Below are positions 19,675-28,303 of a DNA stretch of 64,000 bases, piece after piece. Within the stretch, counting starts at the first letter, position 1, and every line of letters starts with the position of its first letter. The notes below the pieces were generated by a model that was given only the letters and a program-made list of their open reading frames with translations, was not told the DNA's origin and ran no database searches. The DNA is from Bacteroidota bacterium (GTDB taxonomy: Bacteria > Bacteroidota > Bacteroidia > Chitinophagales > LD1), in NCBI GenBank assembly GCA_947479455.1, contig CANJZE010000009.1, forward strand, positions 1-64,000. The letters are read 5' to 3'. Position numbers and translations under genes: made by a program.

Positions 19675-21147
19675 TTAGTTGCGCTTGTAGTTACATGGAA
19701 CGAAAGTAACTGATGTATCTTTCAATACATATTCAGGAAGATCGTGACCGAAAACGGCTATTTTCTTGCCGGACATTTTCAACTTATTAAAATCATCTTC
19801 TGTCAAATAGGGATACGCTGTGTACCCGCTATAAAACATACAGTCAATCTCTTCGAACTGGTTACAAAATGCAATTACGTAATCACCATTTAATAGGCGA
19901 GGTAAATCTTTGTAAATATCATTTGTATTGTCAGCAGTATTTTGCAGAAACTTACCCCAGTACATTTCCGGGTTTCTCCAATGGTCATCTGAAATTTTAC
20001 TAATGTTCAAATTTCTAAAAAGGAGAATTGCGAGTGACATAAAAACAAGGCAAAGTTGGAGCATATTTTTCTTGGAAAATTTTGACCATACAAACTCAAC
20101 AGCCACGCCCATTATAAGAAAGAATAGAGGGGCAACAGGCATCACAAATGAAGTCATCTTTGTTTGTGCCAAACTAAAGAAAAGATAAAATAAGATTGCC
20201 ATAAACACTAGAGGCACTGCCAACGAATACTTAGTTCTCTTTACTAAAACTATAATCGCCCCGAAAAAAATTAGCAGTTGGAGTTGAGAAAAATTATTTC
20301 TGATTTCATTCCAATAGAAGAGAAACGGGCCGCCATGATTTTCTATGACTTCGGAAAAATGTTTTGCATTGAAAGCATACTCAAATTTAGCTTCCGTTGG
20401 AAAATGCGTTAAAATAAAAAACTGCCAGGGGGCCGCGATCAGAAAAGTGATGCAAAGGGCTAGCAGAGTATTGAAAAGAGTTTCTTTTCTGAAAAAGTTT
20501 TTCTGAATAAAAAACCGGTAAAAAGCAAAGCCCGAATACACCAACAAGGCCGTTACCCATTTGATTAATATCCCACAACCAGCAAATAAACCCATAAGCA
20601 GCAACCACCATTTGTTGTTTGACCTTTCAAATTCTATCCATGACCAGATCGAAAGAATCACATAAAACATAAACGCCACATCGTTATGTTCTACCTGCTG
20701 TTTTCCGCTCACATGTTCCAATATAAAATTGTTTGAAGCCATAAGAACCGCTGCAACAAAACCCACATTCTCATTAAATATCAATTTACCTATTCTGAAT
20801 AACACCAACACTAGGATTGACACCATAATCGCAGAAGGAACACGAATGGCGATTTCGCTAACACCTAAAATCTTTATAGCTATTGCCATTTGCCATAAGA
20901 ACAACGGCTGTTTATGAAGCCAAATGTGATTACCTGACCAATTTTTAAAATCATAAGGAAGAATTGGAGTTTTGTATAGCGTTGGTTTAAAAGGGTTGTC
21001 TAACATATTTTTGGCTACCAATGCATGAAAACGCTCATCCCAACTATTGAGAAATGGGTCCAAATGGATATAGAAATAGTTTAAAAGCAAACTGGCTAAA
21101 AACAAAAAAGCAAGAGCCTCAAAATTTTTCTTTTTCGCAAACAACAA
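19675..21147 (-). CDS. GT39/PMT-family membrane glycosyltransferase (ArnT-like)
   Basis: 490 aa from TTG 21147. Polytopic GT-C fold: about 11-12 hydrophobic helices. First periplasmic loop has the catalytic acidic pair in LNSWDERFHALVAKNML (Asp37/Glu38) and the following NHIWLHKQPLFLWQMAIAIK, the hallmark PMT_2 region where a lipid-linked sugar is bound. It transfers a sugar from a polyprenyl-phosphate donor onto lipid or protein outside the membrane. No in-frame ATG precedes the conserved part: a TAG lies six codons upstream. A short ATG-started reading frame overlaps in another frame (21119-21262), so either the TTG is used by coupling or a one-base shift in a T6 run splits the gene. It is inserted in the otherwise conserved nadK-porG interval. 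Confidence 0.85.
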   Translation of the reverse strand: MLFAKKKNFEALAFLFLASLLLNYFYIHLDPFLNSWDERFHALVAKNMLDNPFKPTLYKTPILPYDFKNWSGNHIWLHKQPLFLWQMAIAIKILGVSEIAIRVPSAIMVSILVLVLFRIGKLIFNENVGFVAAVLMASNNFILEHVSGKQQVEHNDVAFMFYVILSIWSWIEFERSNNKWWLLLMGLFAGCGILIKWVTALLVYSGFAFYRFFIQKNFFRKETLFNTLLALCITFLIAAPWQFFILTHFPTEAKFEYAFNAKHFSEVIENHGGPFLFYWNEIRNNFSQLQLLIFFGAIIVLVKRTKYSLAVPLVFMAILFYLFFSLAQTKMTSFVMPVAPLFFLIMGVAVEFVWSKFSKKNMLQLCLVFMSLAILLFRNLNISKISDDHWRNPEMYWGKFLQNTADNTNDIYKDLPRLLNGDYVIAFCNQFEEIDCMFYSGYTAYPYLTEDDFNKLKMSGKKIAVFGHDLPEYVLKDTSVTFVPCNYKRN

Positions 21148-21262
21148 AAAACCGATAAAGAACTAGGCAAACCGAAAAAAGCAAACTATGGTTGCTAAAT
21201 AGCACGGGATTGAAATGGATAATTTCTTTAAAATAGTTGCAAATCACTTTCAGTAGCTCCAT
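21119..21262 (-). CDS. Short reading frame overlapping the 5' end of the GT39 gene
   Basis: 47 aa (MELLKVICNYFKEIIHFNPV...), ending 29 nt inside the GT39 gene in a different frame. A hydrophobic stretch (LLFSVCLVLYRFF) is present. If one T were removed from the T6 run near 21146-21151, this frame would fuse smoothly with the GT39 protein. It may be the true N-terminus of a frameshifted gene, or a leader peptide whose translation couples to the TTG start. Weak evidence either way. Confidence 0.35.
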   Translation of the reverse strand: MELLKVICNYFKEIIHFNPVLFSNHSLLFSVCLVLYRFFVVCEKEKF

Positions 21263-21286
21263 AGTTTGATAATGTTTGACTTAGTA

Positions 21287-22159
21287 TCAATTCCTCTGGT
21301 CACTACCCCAGTTCAGTTTTGTTTTAAGAGCGGTAAGGAAACTTTGGTCGGTGAGGCGGATGATGTTAGCGCAGAAGGGAGCTTTTTTAACTGCTAACTG
21401 AAAAGAAGAATCAATGGCTTTGTAACGCGCATCGAGGGTGCAGAGGAAACTGTCGCCTCTTCCGGTAATTTCAAATGAAAGCACGGCTTCATCGCTCACC
21501 ACCATTGGGCGCACATTTAAATTATGTGGTGCCACAGGAGTAATTACAAAATTGCCGCTGGTAGGATACAAGATTGGGCCGCCACAACTGAGTGAATAGC
21601 CGGTTGAGCCCGTAGGTGTCGAAACAATTACACCATCGGCCCAATAAGTATTCAGCAGTTCGCCATTCAAATAAGCGTTTACGGTAATCATACTGCTTTG
21701 GTCTCTACGTTGAATGGTCATATCGTTGAGCGCAATGTTGTCGTCAAACAACGGCTTGTTGCATTGCAGTTGCAGCAAGGTTCGTTTGTCAATCATATAA
21801 CTGCCGCTGGCAATAGCGTTTACCGCTGCATGAATTTGCTCTCTTCCTAAACTTGCTAAAAATCCCAAGCGGCCAAAGTTGATTCCTAGAATAGGAATTT
21901 CTGATTCTTTTATCATGACCACAGCATCCAGAATAGTTCCATCGCCACCCATGCTGAATACTACTTCGGTGTTCGATTTTATTTCATCAAAACTTTCGAA
22001 ACTATCCGCACTTACGTTTAGTTTCAATTCCGCTTGCAACAGTTGAAGAAATTTTTTCTCCACCGTAAATTTCATTTTTTTCTTTTCGAGCAAATCGAAA
22101 AGCTCTTGCGCGTGTGGTGCGTTGCTTTTGTTGAAGGTTTTTCCGTAGATAGCAATCAT
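21287..22159 (-). CDS. nadK: NAD kinase
   Basis: 290 aa; phosphorylates NAD to NADP in the cytoplasm. Start ATG 22159 (MIAIYGKTFNK). Diagnostic motifs: GGDGT at 71-75, ILGINFGRLGFLA just after, the substrate-binding NDMTIQR region and PTGSTGYSLSCGGPI. Length normal. In many Bacteroidota nadK neighbours the DUF6089-uppS-bamA group and a CBS-domain protein, which matches the present order apart from the inserted GT39 and DUF5686 genes. Confidence 0.96.
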   Translation of the reverse strand: MIAIYGKTFNKSNAPHAQELFDLLEKKKMKFTVEKKFLQLLQAELKLNVSADSFESFDEIKSNTEVVFSMGGDGTILDAVVMIKESEIPILGINFGRLGFLASLGREQIHAAVNAIASGSYMIDKRTLLQLQCNKPLFDDNIALNDMTIQRRDQSSMITVNAYLNGELLNTYWADGVIVSTPTGSTGYSLSCGGPILYPTSGNFVITPVAPHNLNVRPMVVSDEAVLSFEITGRGDSFLCTLDARYKAIDSSFQLAVKKAPFCANIIRLTDQSFLTALKTKLNWGSDQRN

Positions 22160-22167
22160 GCGGCTAA

Positions 22168-22195
22168 GTTAATAGTGAATAGTTAATAGTGAATG
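22168..22195. repeat. Two-copy 14-bp tandem repeat
   Basis: GTTAATAGTGAATA repeated twice (second copy ends in G), 8 bp upstream of nadK. Related words occur at 33810-33835. Short simple repeat of no clear function. Confidence 0.6.
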
Positions 22196-22256
22196 GTAAT
22201 TGCAAATTTGGTTTTTCCCTTCGTCACATTGTCACACCGTCACTGTTGTCGCTTTG

Positions 22257-24788
22257 CTAAAATCCCGGTTGAAACGCCAGTTTGATTCCCCAGTTCTGTC
22301 CACCGCTGTTTCGATAAGTAGCGCGCCATAAAAAATCTACCCGAAACAAATACGCAATGTTTTCAATGCCGAAACCTAATTCAATATAAGGAACAGGACC
22401 AGGCGCATGGAGTTCAGCGGGCACCACTAGCACATCCGCATTTCGTTTACTGAAACTTCCAATCAAGCTTTTGAAAATGATAACCTCACGCAATTTTAAC
22501 TTATTGAAGCCCGGAATTTTGTTGAAGAGAAAGCCGTTGAAGTGATGTTCTACCCAAAGCTGCGCGTATTGGTCGCTTATAAATTCAAACTCGCGCAAGA
22601 GGTTGTAGTTGTATTTATCGAGAAGAATTCCAAGGTTTCCTTGTGTGAGATAGCACGCGGTATAAGGTGCTTTGCCAAATATTTTTCCGGCTTTGAACGA
22701 AAAGTTGGTGTGCCCAATAGGCGAAACAATTCGTTGCTTCAGAATAAAGTGAAGTGTTTGGTAATTGAAATAATCGCGTTCCATATTTACCATACCAAAG
22801 GAATAACGAAGACTTAGCACCGGATATTTAGTGGTTTGAAAATAACGATAGAAAGCACCCACGAAATATAAATCCTTGTACGAGTAACGCGTGTCGAGCA
22901 TAAACTCGGTAACATTAAAATTGTGAACATGATGCATCTCTTCGTTTTGCTTGCGTATGAAATCGCTAACACCCGGAATTTCATAGTAGATTTTATCGTT
23001 AATCGTGAAAGTGGTAGATAAATCGCGCACCCATTCTTTTTCGTAAGAAATTTGCGCTTCACGCACCTTCATAATTTTATTCAGCGTGCGTCCGCTAATG
23101 AGCGTAATGATATTATCGAAGGTTAGTAATGTTTGATTTTCATCTTGACCCGGTACACGCATGTCATACCTATACATGGCTTCGAGCGATTGCCATCTTT
23201 CATTTTTACGCGGCAAAGCAAATCGCGTTAGCGCCAGATATTTGAAGTCGCGGTCCTTTAAACCATAAGCCATATAACCGGTGAAATAAAATTTGCGCAA
23301 AAAATTGTTTGCCGGAGTACCTCGGTGCTGATAACGAACATTGGTTTCAAAACCAAAACGAACGCGCCAGCCTTCTACATTATTCCGGCTGCCAAAATTT
23401 AACACACGACCAAAGCTAATAGGTCCGGCATCGGCATACGCAGCGGTAAAAAACCGCCCAAACCATTCATACGTTTTCCAGGCTTTCACCTTTTTCATGG
23501 TATCCGAAATTTCGAAAACTCGTACCTGAGATTGATTTAATTTTTCAAAGCGCGCTGTATCCCAAAACTCTTTGCTCATGTTGCGAGCACTATCGGCCAT
23601 TATTGTTTCTTCTAATCCTTTAAACAGAGAATCGGGGAATAGGACGTTGGCTTCAAAATTTCTTTTCTCTACCAGTTTTTCCACAAGCAAACCGATTCTG
23701 TTTTTCTTTTTAAAAATAGAACCCACACTTTGCATTTGTTCGCGGTTCTTCATCCAAAATTTTTCATCCACCAAGGTATAATCTAAATGCGCGTTGTATT
23801 CGTTAATGAAATTGAGATTTGCTTTTTCGTTAGGTTTAAAAAATATACTGCGAATGGCCCATGTGGCAGAGTCTATCCATGCGAAGCCTTTTAGTGCTAA
23901 ATCTTCTTTTGTTTTACCAACGAAATGAATTTTATAGGAAACACGATCTTCGATTTTTTGTGTATCGGTAACATAAAAGTAGTACGTATTTAAAGCACCA
24001 GGGGCAAAAGGGGCATTGAAATAAGTTTTAGCGAAGTAGTAGAGATTGTCATACGCATCCGTTTCGCGAAACTCGTAGTTTGCCAAACTTACTGCAGCTG
24101 GATTATCAATGCCTGTCATGTGTTCGGCTTTTACAAAGGTGCGCATCTGCTTTTTCGGATGCAAACGATAATAGACATCACTAATGGTTTCTTTGATTAT
24201 ACCAGGAATAAATTTAGAACCTTCACTAGTGGTATCGGTATTTTCAAAGACAAAGCGAAATGGTTTAAACAGAAAAAAATTGATGAGTTTTGGTCCGGGA
24301 TTTAATAAAGAGATTTCAAGTTTGTCGTAGTTTTCGTAATGATAACTATACGAGGCGCCCACCCTATTTTGATTTTTGTGTTTAAGCACTTGATAAAAAA
24401 CATAATTAGCTGTAGTATCAATTTCGCGCTTGCGCTTTTTGCCGGCTTTCACAGTTATTTCCACCAATTTCAATTCCTCGGAACCCATTACAACATTTAA
24501 TTCTTGAGTGCCTCCACGTTTTACACGAATGTTTCTTGAACCATAACCCAAGTAAGAAAACACGATAGAATCAACTTTTTCTATGCTTCGAATATTGAAC
24601 TCCCCTTTAGGGTTAGTCATTGTGGCTTTAGGCACACCACCATACAATCGCACGTTCACATAGCCCAACGGTTCTTTTGTTTTGGCATCGCTTACTTTGC
24701 CAAAAATTTCTGTGTTGATATTAGTTTGTGCAACAGAAGTTTGAGTAATAAAAAAAAACAAGAAGAAGAAAAATAGTTGAGCCCTCAT
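22257..24788 (-). CDS. DUF5686 outer-membrane protein with carboxypeptidase-regulatory-like domain
   Basis: 843 aa. Signal peptide about 1-20 (LFFFFLFFFITQTSVAQ), then a CarboxypepD_reg-like beta-sandwich about 25-105 (EIFGKVSDAKTKEPLGYVNV, FSYLGYGSRNIRVK). A middle helical/beta part includes YQVLKHKNQNRVGASYSYHYENYDKLEI, typical of DUF5686, and the rest is a predicted beta-barrel with many aromatic strands ending AFQPGF. Such proteins are common in Bacteroidota outer membranes; function unknown, though the domain layout resembles receptors without a TonB plug. Ends 97 bp upstream of nadK and may share its transcript. Confidence 0.78.
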   Translation of the reverse strand: MRAQLFFFFLFFFITQTSVAQTNINTEIFGKVSDAKTKEPLGYVNVRLYGGVPKATMTNPKGEFNIRSIEKVDSIVFSYLGYGSRNIRVKRGGTQELNVVMGSEELKLVEITVKAGKKRKREIDTTANYVFYQVLKHKNQNRVGASYSYHYENYDKLEISLLNPGPKLINFFLFKPFRFVFENTDTTSEGSKFIPGIIKETISDVYYRLHPKKQMRTFVKAEHMTGIDNPAAVSLANYEFRETDAYDNLYYFAKTYFNAPFAPGALNTYYFYVTDTQKIEDRVSYKIHFVGKTKEDLALKGFAWIDSATWAIRSIFFKPNEKANLNFINEYNAHLDYTLVDEKFWMKNREQMQSVGSIFKKKNRIGLLVEKLVEKRNFEANVLFPDSLFKGLEETIMADSARNMSKEFWDTARFEKLNQSQVRVFEISDTMKKVKAWKTYEWFGRFFTAAYADAGPISFGRVLNFGSRNNVEGWRVRFGFETNVRYQHRGTPANNFLRKFYFTGYMAYGLKDRDFKYLALTRFALPRKNERWQSLEAMYRYDMRVPGQDENQTLLTFDNIITLISGRTLNKIMKVREAQISYEKEWVRDLSTTFTINDKIYYEIPGVSDFIRKQNEEMHHVHNFNVTEFMLDTRYSYKDLYFVGAFYRYFQTTKYPVLSLRYSFGMVNMERDYFNYQTLHFILKQRIVSPIGHTNFSFKAGKIFGKAPYTACYLTQGNLGILLDKYNYNLLREFEFISDQYAQLWVEHHFNGFLFNKIPGFNKLKLREVIIFKSLIGSFSKRNADVLVVPAELHAPGPVPYIELGFGIENIAYLFRVDFLWRATYRNSGGQNWGIKLAFQPGF

Positions 24789-24828
24789 TCGTTTTTGCGA
24801 GCGGCTAAAATAGAAGAATTGATGAGGG

Positions 24829-24857
24829 CACTTCGACTGGACTCAGTGTGACATTTC
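24829..24857. repeat. Degenerate half copy of the dispersed palindromic repeat
   Basis: CACTTCGACTGGACTCAG followed by TGTGACATTTC resembles the right arm of the repeat (CTTCGACAAGCTCAGCATGA then CATTTT) seen at 63680-63705 with substitutions. It lies between two same-strand genes, just after the CBS gene stop in transcript order. Confidence 0.45.
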
Positions 24858-24859
24858 TT

Positions 24860-25522
24860 TTAAACATTCAGATAACGCATCAGCAAATCGTAGCGGTCTT
24901 TCATGTCTTCGGCATATTCGGCATCGTTGTAAACCGATGTTACTACGTATTCATAGCGTTCAAAGGCGGCAAGGATTCCTGAAACTTCGGTGGTGTTTAG
25001 CTTGATGGTGATTTCAGCTTTTTGTTCACGCTGGTTGATGTTGGTATATAAGCAAAGAATTTCGGCATCATTTTCTTCTACAATTCGCGCCACTTCTGAA
25101 AGTGAATAATCTTTCACCGCTACTTCTAATTCTAAAATTCCACCGGCATCTTTTACTGAATTTAAAACTGCAAAAGCACGCAGGCAACTTTCTGCCGAAA
25201 TCATTCCAAGATATTTGTGGTCGTCATTAATTACAGGAACCACGCGCACATTATATTCCAATGCCGATTTCATAACATCAAAAATATGTGCCGAATCTTT
25301 AACCGAAGGTTTGCGAAATATTTGTGTGAAATTTTTTAACGGTTGATTGAGATGCTTCATATTGATGACATCTTCCATTGTTACCAAGCCGACATAACTG
25401 TTACCATCCACCACCGGAAGTTGGCTCACGTTGTATTCATGCATGGCAAGCAATACCTGTTCGCCTGTATCATCTAAATGCAACGGAGGAATGGAGTGTG
25501 ATATGAGGTCTGGTGCTATCAT
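24860..25522 (-). CDS. CBS-domain protein
   Basis: 220 aa, soluble. Start ATG 25522. Two CBS domains about 1-60 (MIAPDLISHSIPPLHLDDTGEQ; VDGNSYVGLVTMEDVI) and 75-130 (VRVVPVINDDHKYLGMISAESCLRAF), followed by an ACT-like C-terminal region about 138-215. CBS pairs bind adenosine nucleotides and regulate partner enzymes or transporters. Often found near nadK and the bamA block in Bacteroidota; partner unknown. Confidence 0.85.
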   Translation of the reverse strand: MIAPDLISHSIPPLHLDDTGEQVLLAMHEYNVSQLPVVDGNSYVGLVTMEDVINMKHLNQPLKNFTQIFRKPSVKDSAHIFDVMKSALEYNVRVVPVINDDHKYLGMISAESCLRAFAVLNSVKDAGGILELEVAVKDYSLSEVARIVEENDAEILCLYTNINQREQKAEITIKLNTTEVSGILAAFERYEYVVTSVYNDAEYAEDMKDRYDLLMRYLNV

Positions 25523-25632
25523 TTTCGTGTTCTTAAATAGTTAGACGAATAAAACATTTAAAAGGTTGAGGTAGTGTTCTGCTATTCCTTGTTTTTTACA
25601 ATTCTATGACAATTCACTAAACGCAAAAATCT

Positions 25633-26391
25633 TCACCCATTCTTTTTCAAAAACCCGTCCAATATTTTATTGAACTGTTCGGGCTGCTCCATCATGGCAG
25701 CATGTCCGCATTGATGAATTATGTGTAACTCGGCATTGGGCAATAATTTCCGAAATTCTTCACCTACAAACGCTGGTGTAATAACATCTTCCTTGCCCCA
25801 TATTAAGCATACAGGCAAATTCATTTTCAGGATTTCATCGCGCAAGTTATGGCGAAGAGCTGACTTTGCCATAACTACTAAACGAATCGCTTTTGCGCGG
25901 TCGTTTACAATTTCAAAAACTTCATCGGTCAATTCTTTAGTTGCCAAACCAGGATTAAAGAACGTACCTTCAGTTTTCTTCTTCACGTATTCATAATCGC
26001 CTTTGCGCGGATAGGTATCACCCAATGAATTTTCGAACAAACCCGAACTGCCGGTGAGTGTCATGGTTTTTACTTTCTCGGGTTTTCGCAAACAATACAT
26101 TTGCGCAATGTGACCGCCTAACGAATTTCCAATTAAATGAACCTTCGAGTATTTTTTGTGCTCAATAAACTCATCAATGTAATCCACCATTCCGGTTACG
26201 GTGGTTTGGTCTAACTCCAAATCGTATAGAGGTAAAAGAGGAATAGCAACTTTGTATTGCGGAGAAAAATAAGTGATGAGTTCGTTGAAGTTACTGAGTG
26301 CCCCGAACAAACCATGCAACAAAACAATTGCTTCGCCTTCACCTTCTTCGCAATAATGGAAACGTTGTTCGTGCTTTATTTCAAAACTCAT
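25633..26391 (-). CDS. Alpha/beta hydrolase
   Basis: 252 aa, cytoplasmic, no signal peptide. Oxyanion-hole motif LLHGLFG at 25-31, nucleophile elbow GNSLGG with Ser90, acid in IWGKEDVITP and catalytic His in HQCGHAAMMEQPE near the C-terminus: a complete catalytic triad. Resembles carboxylesterases or BioH/MhpC-like C-C hydrolases; substrate unknown. Upstream CGAAAGTA (minus-strand TACTTTCG, 26412-26419) is a plausible -7 box 21 nt before the start. Confidence 0.88.
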   Translation of the reverse strand: MSFEIKHEQRFHYCEEGEGEAIVLLHGLFGALSNFNELITYFSPQYKVAIPLLPLYDLELDQTTVTGMVDYIDEFIEHKKYSKVHLIGNSLGGHIAQMYCLRKPEKVKTMTLTGSSGLFENSLGDTYPRKGDYEYVKKKTEGTFFNPGLATKELTDEVFEIVNDRAKAIRLVVMAKSALRHNLRDEILKMNLPVCLIWGKEDVITPAFVGEEFRKLLPNAELHIIHQCGHAAMMEQPEQFNKILDGFLKKNG

Positions 26392-26491
26392 TCATAAAAT
26401 TTCGTTCGTGACGAAAGTAATTTTTTGAAGAGAAAATAAAATTGCGTTTACGTTGAGGAATATGAACAGCGGGTTTTGTTTGTCTGAATAA

Positions 26492-27058
26492 CTAACCAAT
26501 GTATTCAAACCAATTCTTCATTAACTGCAAACCGTGTGGTGTGAGAATAGATTCAGGATGAAACTGTACGCCTGCAATTTTCAAAGTAGGATGTTCAATA
26601 GCCATTACTTCATTTTCTTTTGTAGTAGCGGTTATCTGCAATTCTGTTTTTTCGAGTTCGGTAAGTATTAACGAATGATAACGCATAACAGCAAATTCGT
26701 CAGGCAGGTTTTTGAAGAGATAGCTGTTGTTGTGAGTGATGACTGAAGTTTTTCCGTGCACCGGCTTTATTGCTTTCACCAACTTCGCTCCGAAAAATTC
26801 TCCGATTGCCTGATGACCGAGGCAGATGCCGAGGATTGGTTTTGTTTGATGAAAGCGTTCGATGAACTTCATCGTTACTCCAGCTTCATGCGGAGTTTTT
26901 GGACCGGGAGAAATTATTGCAGAAGAGAAATTGAGTTGTTCAATTTCATCTAAACTCATTTCATCGTTGCGGATAACGCGGCATTCTTTTCCGCATTGCA
27001 AAATATAATCGCGCAGGTTGTAAGTGAAGGAGTCGTAGTTGTCGAGTAATAAAACCAT
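26492..27058 (-). CDS. pabA: Anthranilate/aminodeoxychorismate synthase component II (glutamine amidotransferase)
   Basis: 188 aa class I glutamine amidotransferase. Start ATG 27058 (MVLLLDNYDSFTYNL). Catalytic Cys79 in GICLGHQA, His167 and Glu169 in QFHPES. It supplies ammonia from glutamine to chorismate-using partners PabB or TrpE. No trp genes or pabB lie nearby, so folate (PabA) use is a little more likely than tryptophan use; TrpG cannot be excluded. The amphibolic enzyme serves both in some bacteria. Confidence 0.88.
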   Translation of the reverse strand: MVLLLDNYDSFTYNLRDYILQCGKECRVIRNDEMSLDEIEQLNFSSAIISPGPKTPHEAGVTMKFIERFHQTKPILGICLGHQAIGEFFGAKLVKAIKPVHGKTSVITHNNSYLFKNLPDEFAVMRYHSLILTELEKTELQITATTKENEVMAIEHPTLKIAGVQFHPESILTPHGLQLMKNWFEYIG

Positions 27059-27068
27059 AAATACATTT

Positions 27069-27100
27069 TAACCACAGAGGAGCACAGAGTTGCACAGAGA
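27069..27100. repeat. CACAGAG-type intergenic repeat
   Basis: ACCACAGAGG, GCACAGAGT and GCACAGAGA in a row, three near-copies of a nonamer between cvpA and pabA. Words of this type are widespread short intergenic repeats in bacteria; no function inferred. Confidence 0.55.
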
Positions 27101-27122
27101 ATAAAGAGCAAATAATTCTGCG

Positions 27123-27644
27123 TTACTTAATTCCAAACAGTTCATCAAATTTTCCAAACGTGTCTTTAAACATAGGAACCACCGAGCCCGAAACTTCCAT
27201 CACTTTTGGAGCGAGGTTGGAAATGTATGGATACACATGCGAGGTTTCTTTCTGCTTTGCAGGTACCACATCTAAGCGGTTCAAAAACCAAATGAACACG
27301 CACAGCACATACAAGCCCACGAGCGAATGAAGTATGCCCCCAAAAATCTGATTGAACAGATTCATGGAAAATGATTTGAGAATTTGTTCCAATCCCCAGC
27401 CTATCAGTTTCATTAAACCAACTACCAAGGCTAGCACTAAAACAAAAGCAATGATGGCGAGTGTTTTGGGTTCAAGGTGAGCAAAACCATGCAACAGATT
27501 CACCATCATGTAGCTGAACTTGAGTGCAGCTACAATACCGAGGAACCAGCCGAGAATGGAGAAGAGCGAATAGATAATTCCGTTTTTATAGCCCTGGTAA
27601 AAACCAAGGGCAACGAAAATTAAAAAGAGGATGTCGAAAACCAT
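27123..27644 (-). CDS. CvpA family membrane protein
   Basis: 173 aa with four hydrophobic helices (about 2-22, 27-47, 62-85, 100-122) and a charged C-terminal tail. The N-terminus MVFDILFLIFVALGFYQGYKNG matches the CvpA/colicin V production family start. Family members sit in the inner membrane and affect biofilm, envelope homeostasis or secretion; biochemical role is unsettled. Located upstream of pabA on the same strand. Confidence 0.85.
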   Translation of the reverse strand: MVFDILFLIFVALGFYQGYKNGIIYSLFSILGWFLGIVAALKFSYMMVNLLHGFAHLEPKTLAIIAFVLVLALVVGLMKLIGWGLEQILKSFSMNLFNQIFGGILHSLVGLYVLCVFIWFLNRLDVVPAKQKETSHVYPYISNLAPKVMEVSGSVVPMFKDTFGKFDELFGIK

Positions 27645-27649
27645 GGATT

Positions 27650-27681
27650 AAAGTTCAAAGTTCAAAAATCAAAGTTCAAAG
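27650..27681. repeat. AAGTTCAAAG short repeats
   Basis: Three close copies of AAAGTTCAAA in 32 bp between yqeY and cvpA. Spacing is too short and irregular for a CRISPR array. Confidence 0.5.
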
Positions 27682-27683
27682 AA

Positions 27684-28133
27684 TTAAACCAACAAACTCT
27701 TAACGGTATCTGCCACTAATTTATTATCTGCTTTGCCGGCTAATTGTTTGCTTACGATGCCCATTACCTTGCCCATTTCTTTTTGAGTGGTAGCGCCCGA
27801 AGTGGCAATAGCCGCTTTTACAATTTCCACCACTTCGGCTTCGCTCATCATAGCGGGTAAATATTTTTCAATTACTGCAGCTTCTTCTTTTTCCTTATCT
27901 ATTAAATCCTGACGATTGGCTTTTTCAAACTCAGTAATAGAATCTCTGCGCTGCTTCACCATCTTCTGCAACATCTGCACTTCTTTTTCAGGGCTAATAA
28001 TTCCGTTTGCGCCTTTTTCGGTTTTGGCTTTAATTATTTCGCTTTTAATGGCGCGCACTGCCCGCAGGCGCGCTTCGTCTTTAGCCATCATGGCGGCTTT
28101 AATATCGTTGTTAATTGTTTCTTCGAGTGCCAT
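27684..28133 (-). CDS. GatB/YqeY domain-containing protein
   Basis: 149 aa, the family's standard length. Start ATG 28133 (MALEETINNDIKAAMMAKDEARLRAVR) chosen; the frame is open further upstream but that part is intergenic in nature. Helical YqeY domain similar to the tail of the GatB amidotransferase subunit (KQRRDSITEFEKANRQDL; KEMGKVMGIVSKQLAGKAD). Thought to bind tRNA or assist misacylated-tRNA handling; function unproven. Minus-strand TACTTTCG box at 28153-28160 lies about 20 nt before the start. Confidence 0.92.
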   Translation of the reverse strand: MALEETINNDIKAAMMAKDEARLRAVRAIKSEIIKAKTEKGANGIISPEKEVQMLQKMVKQRRDSITEFEKANRQDLIDKEKEEAAVIEKYLPAMMSEAEVVEIVKAAIATSGATTQKEMGKVMGIVSKQLAGKADNKLVADTVKSLLV

Positions 28134-28303
28134 AGTTTTAAAATTTATGAGGCGAAAGTAGAAAAAAACAGAACTGATAAATTTAGGTTTCGCGCTTCCA
28201 GAGTTTCGTCTCGAAACCTTAGCGAGTGAATTGCTGAATCCACACGCCCTGCTGAAACACAAACAGAGCGTTGGCATTGTTTAAATTTTCCCTTCTTCGC
28301 CCC

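Noticed and set aside
27650-27681. Repeated AAGTTCAAAG as a CRISPR-like array
   Set aside because: Units are about 10 bp, no spacers, no cas genes in the window.
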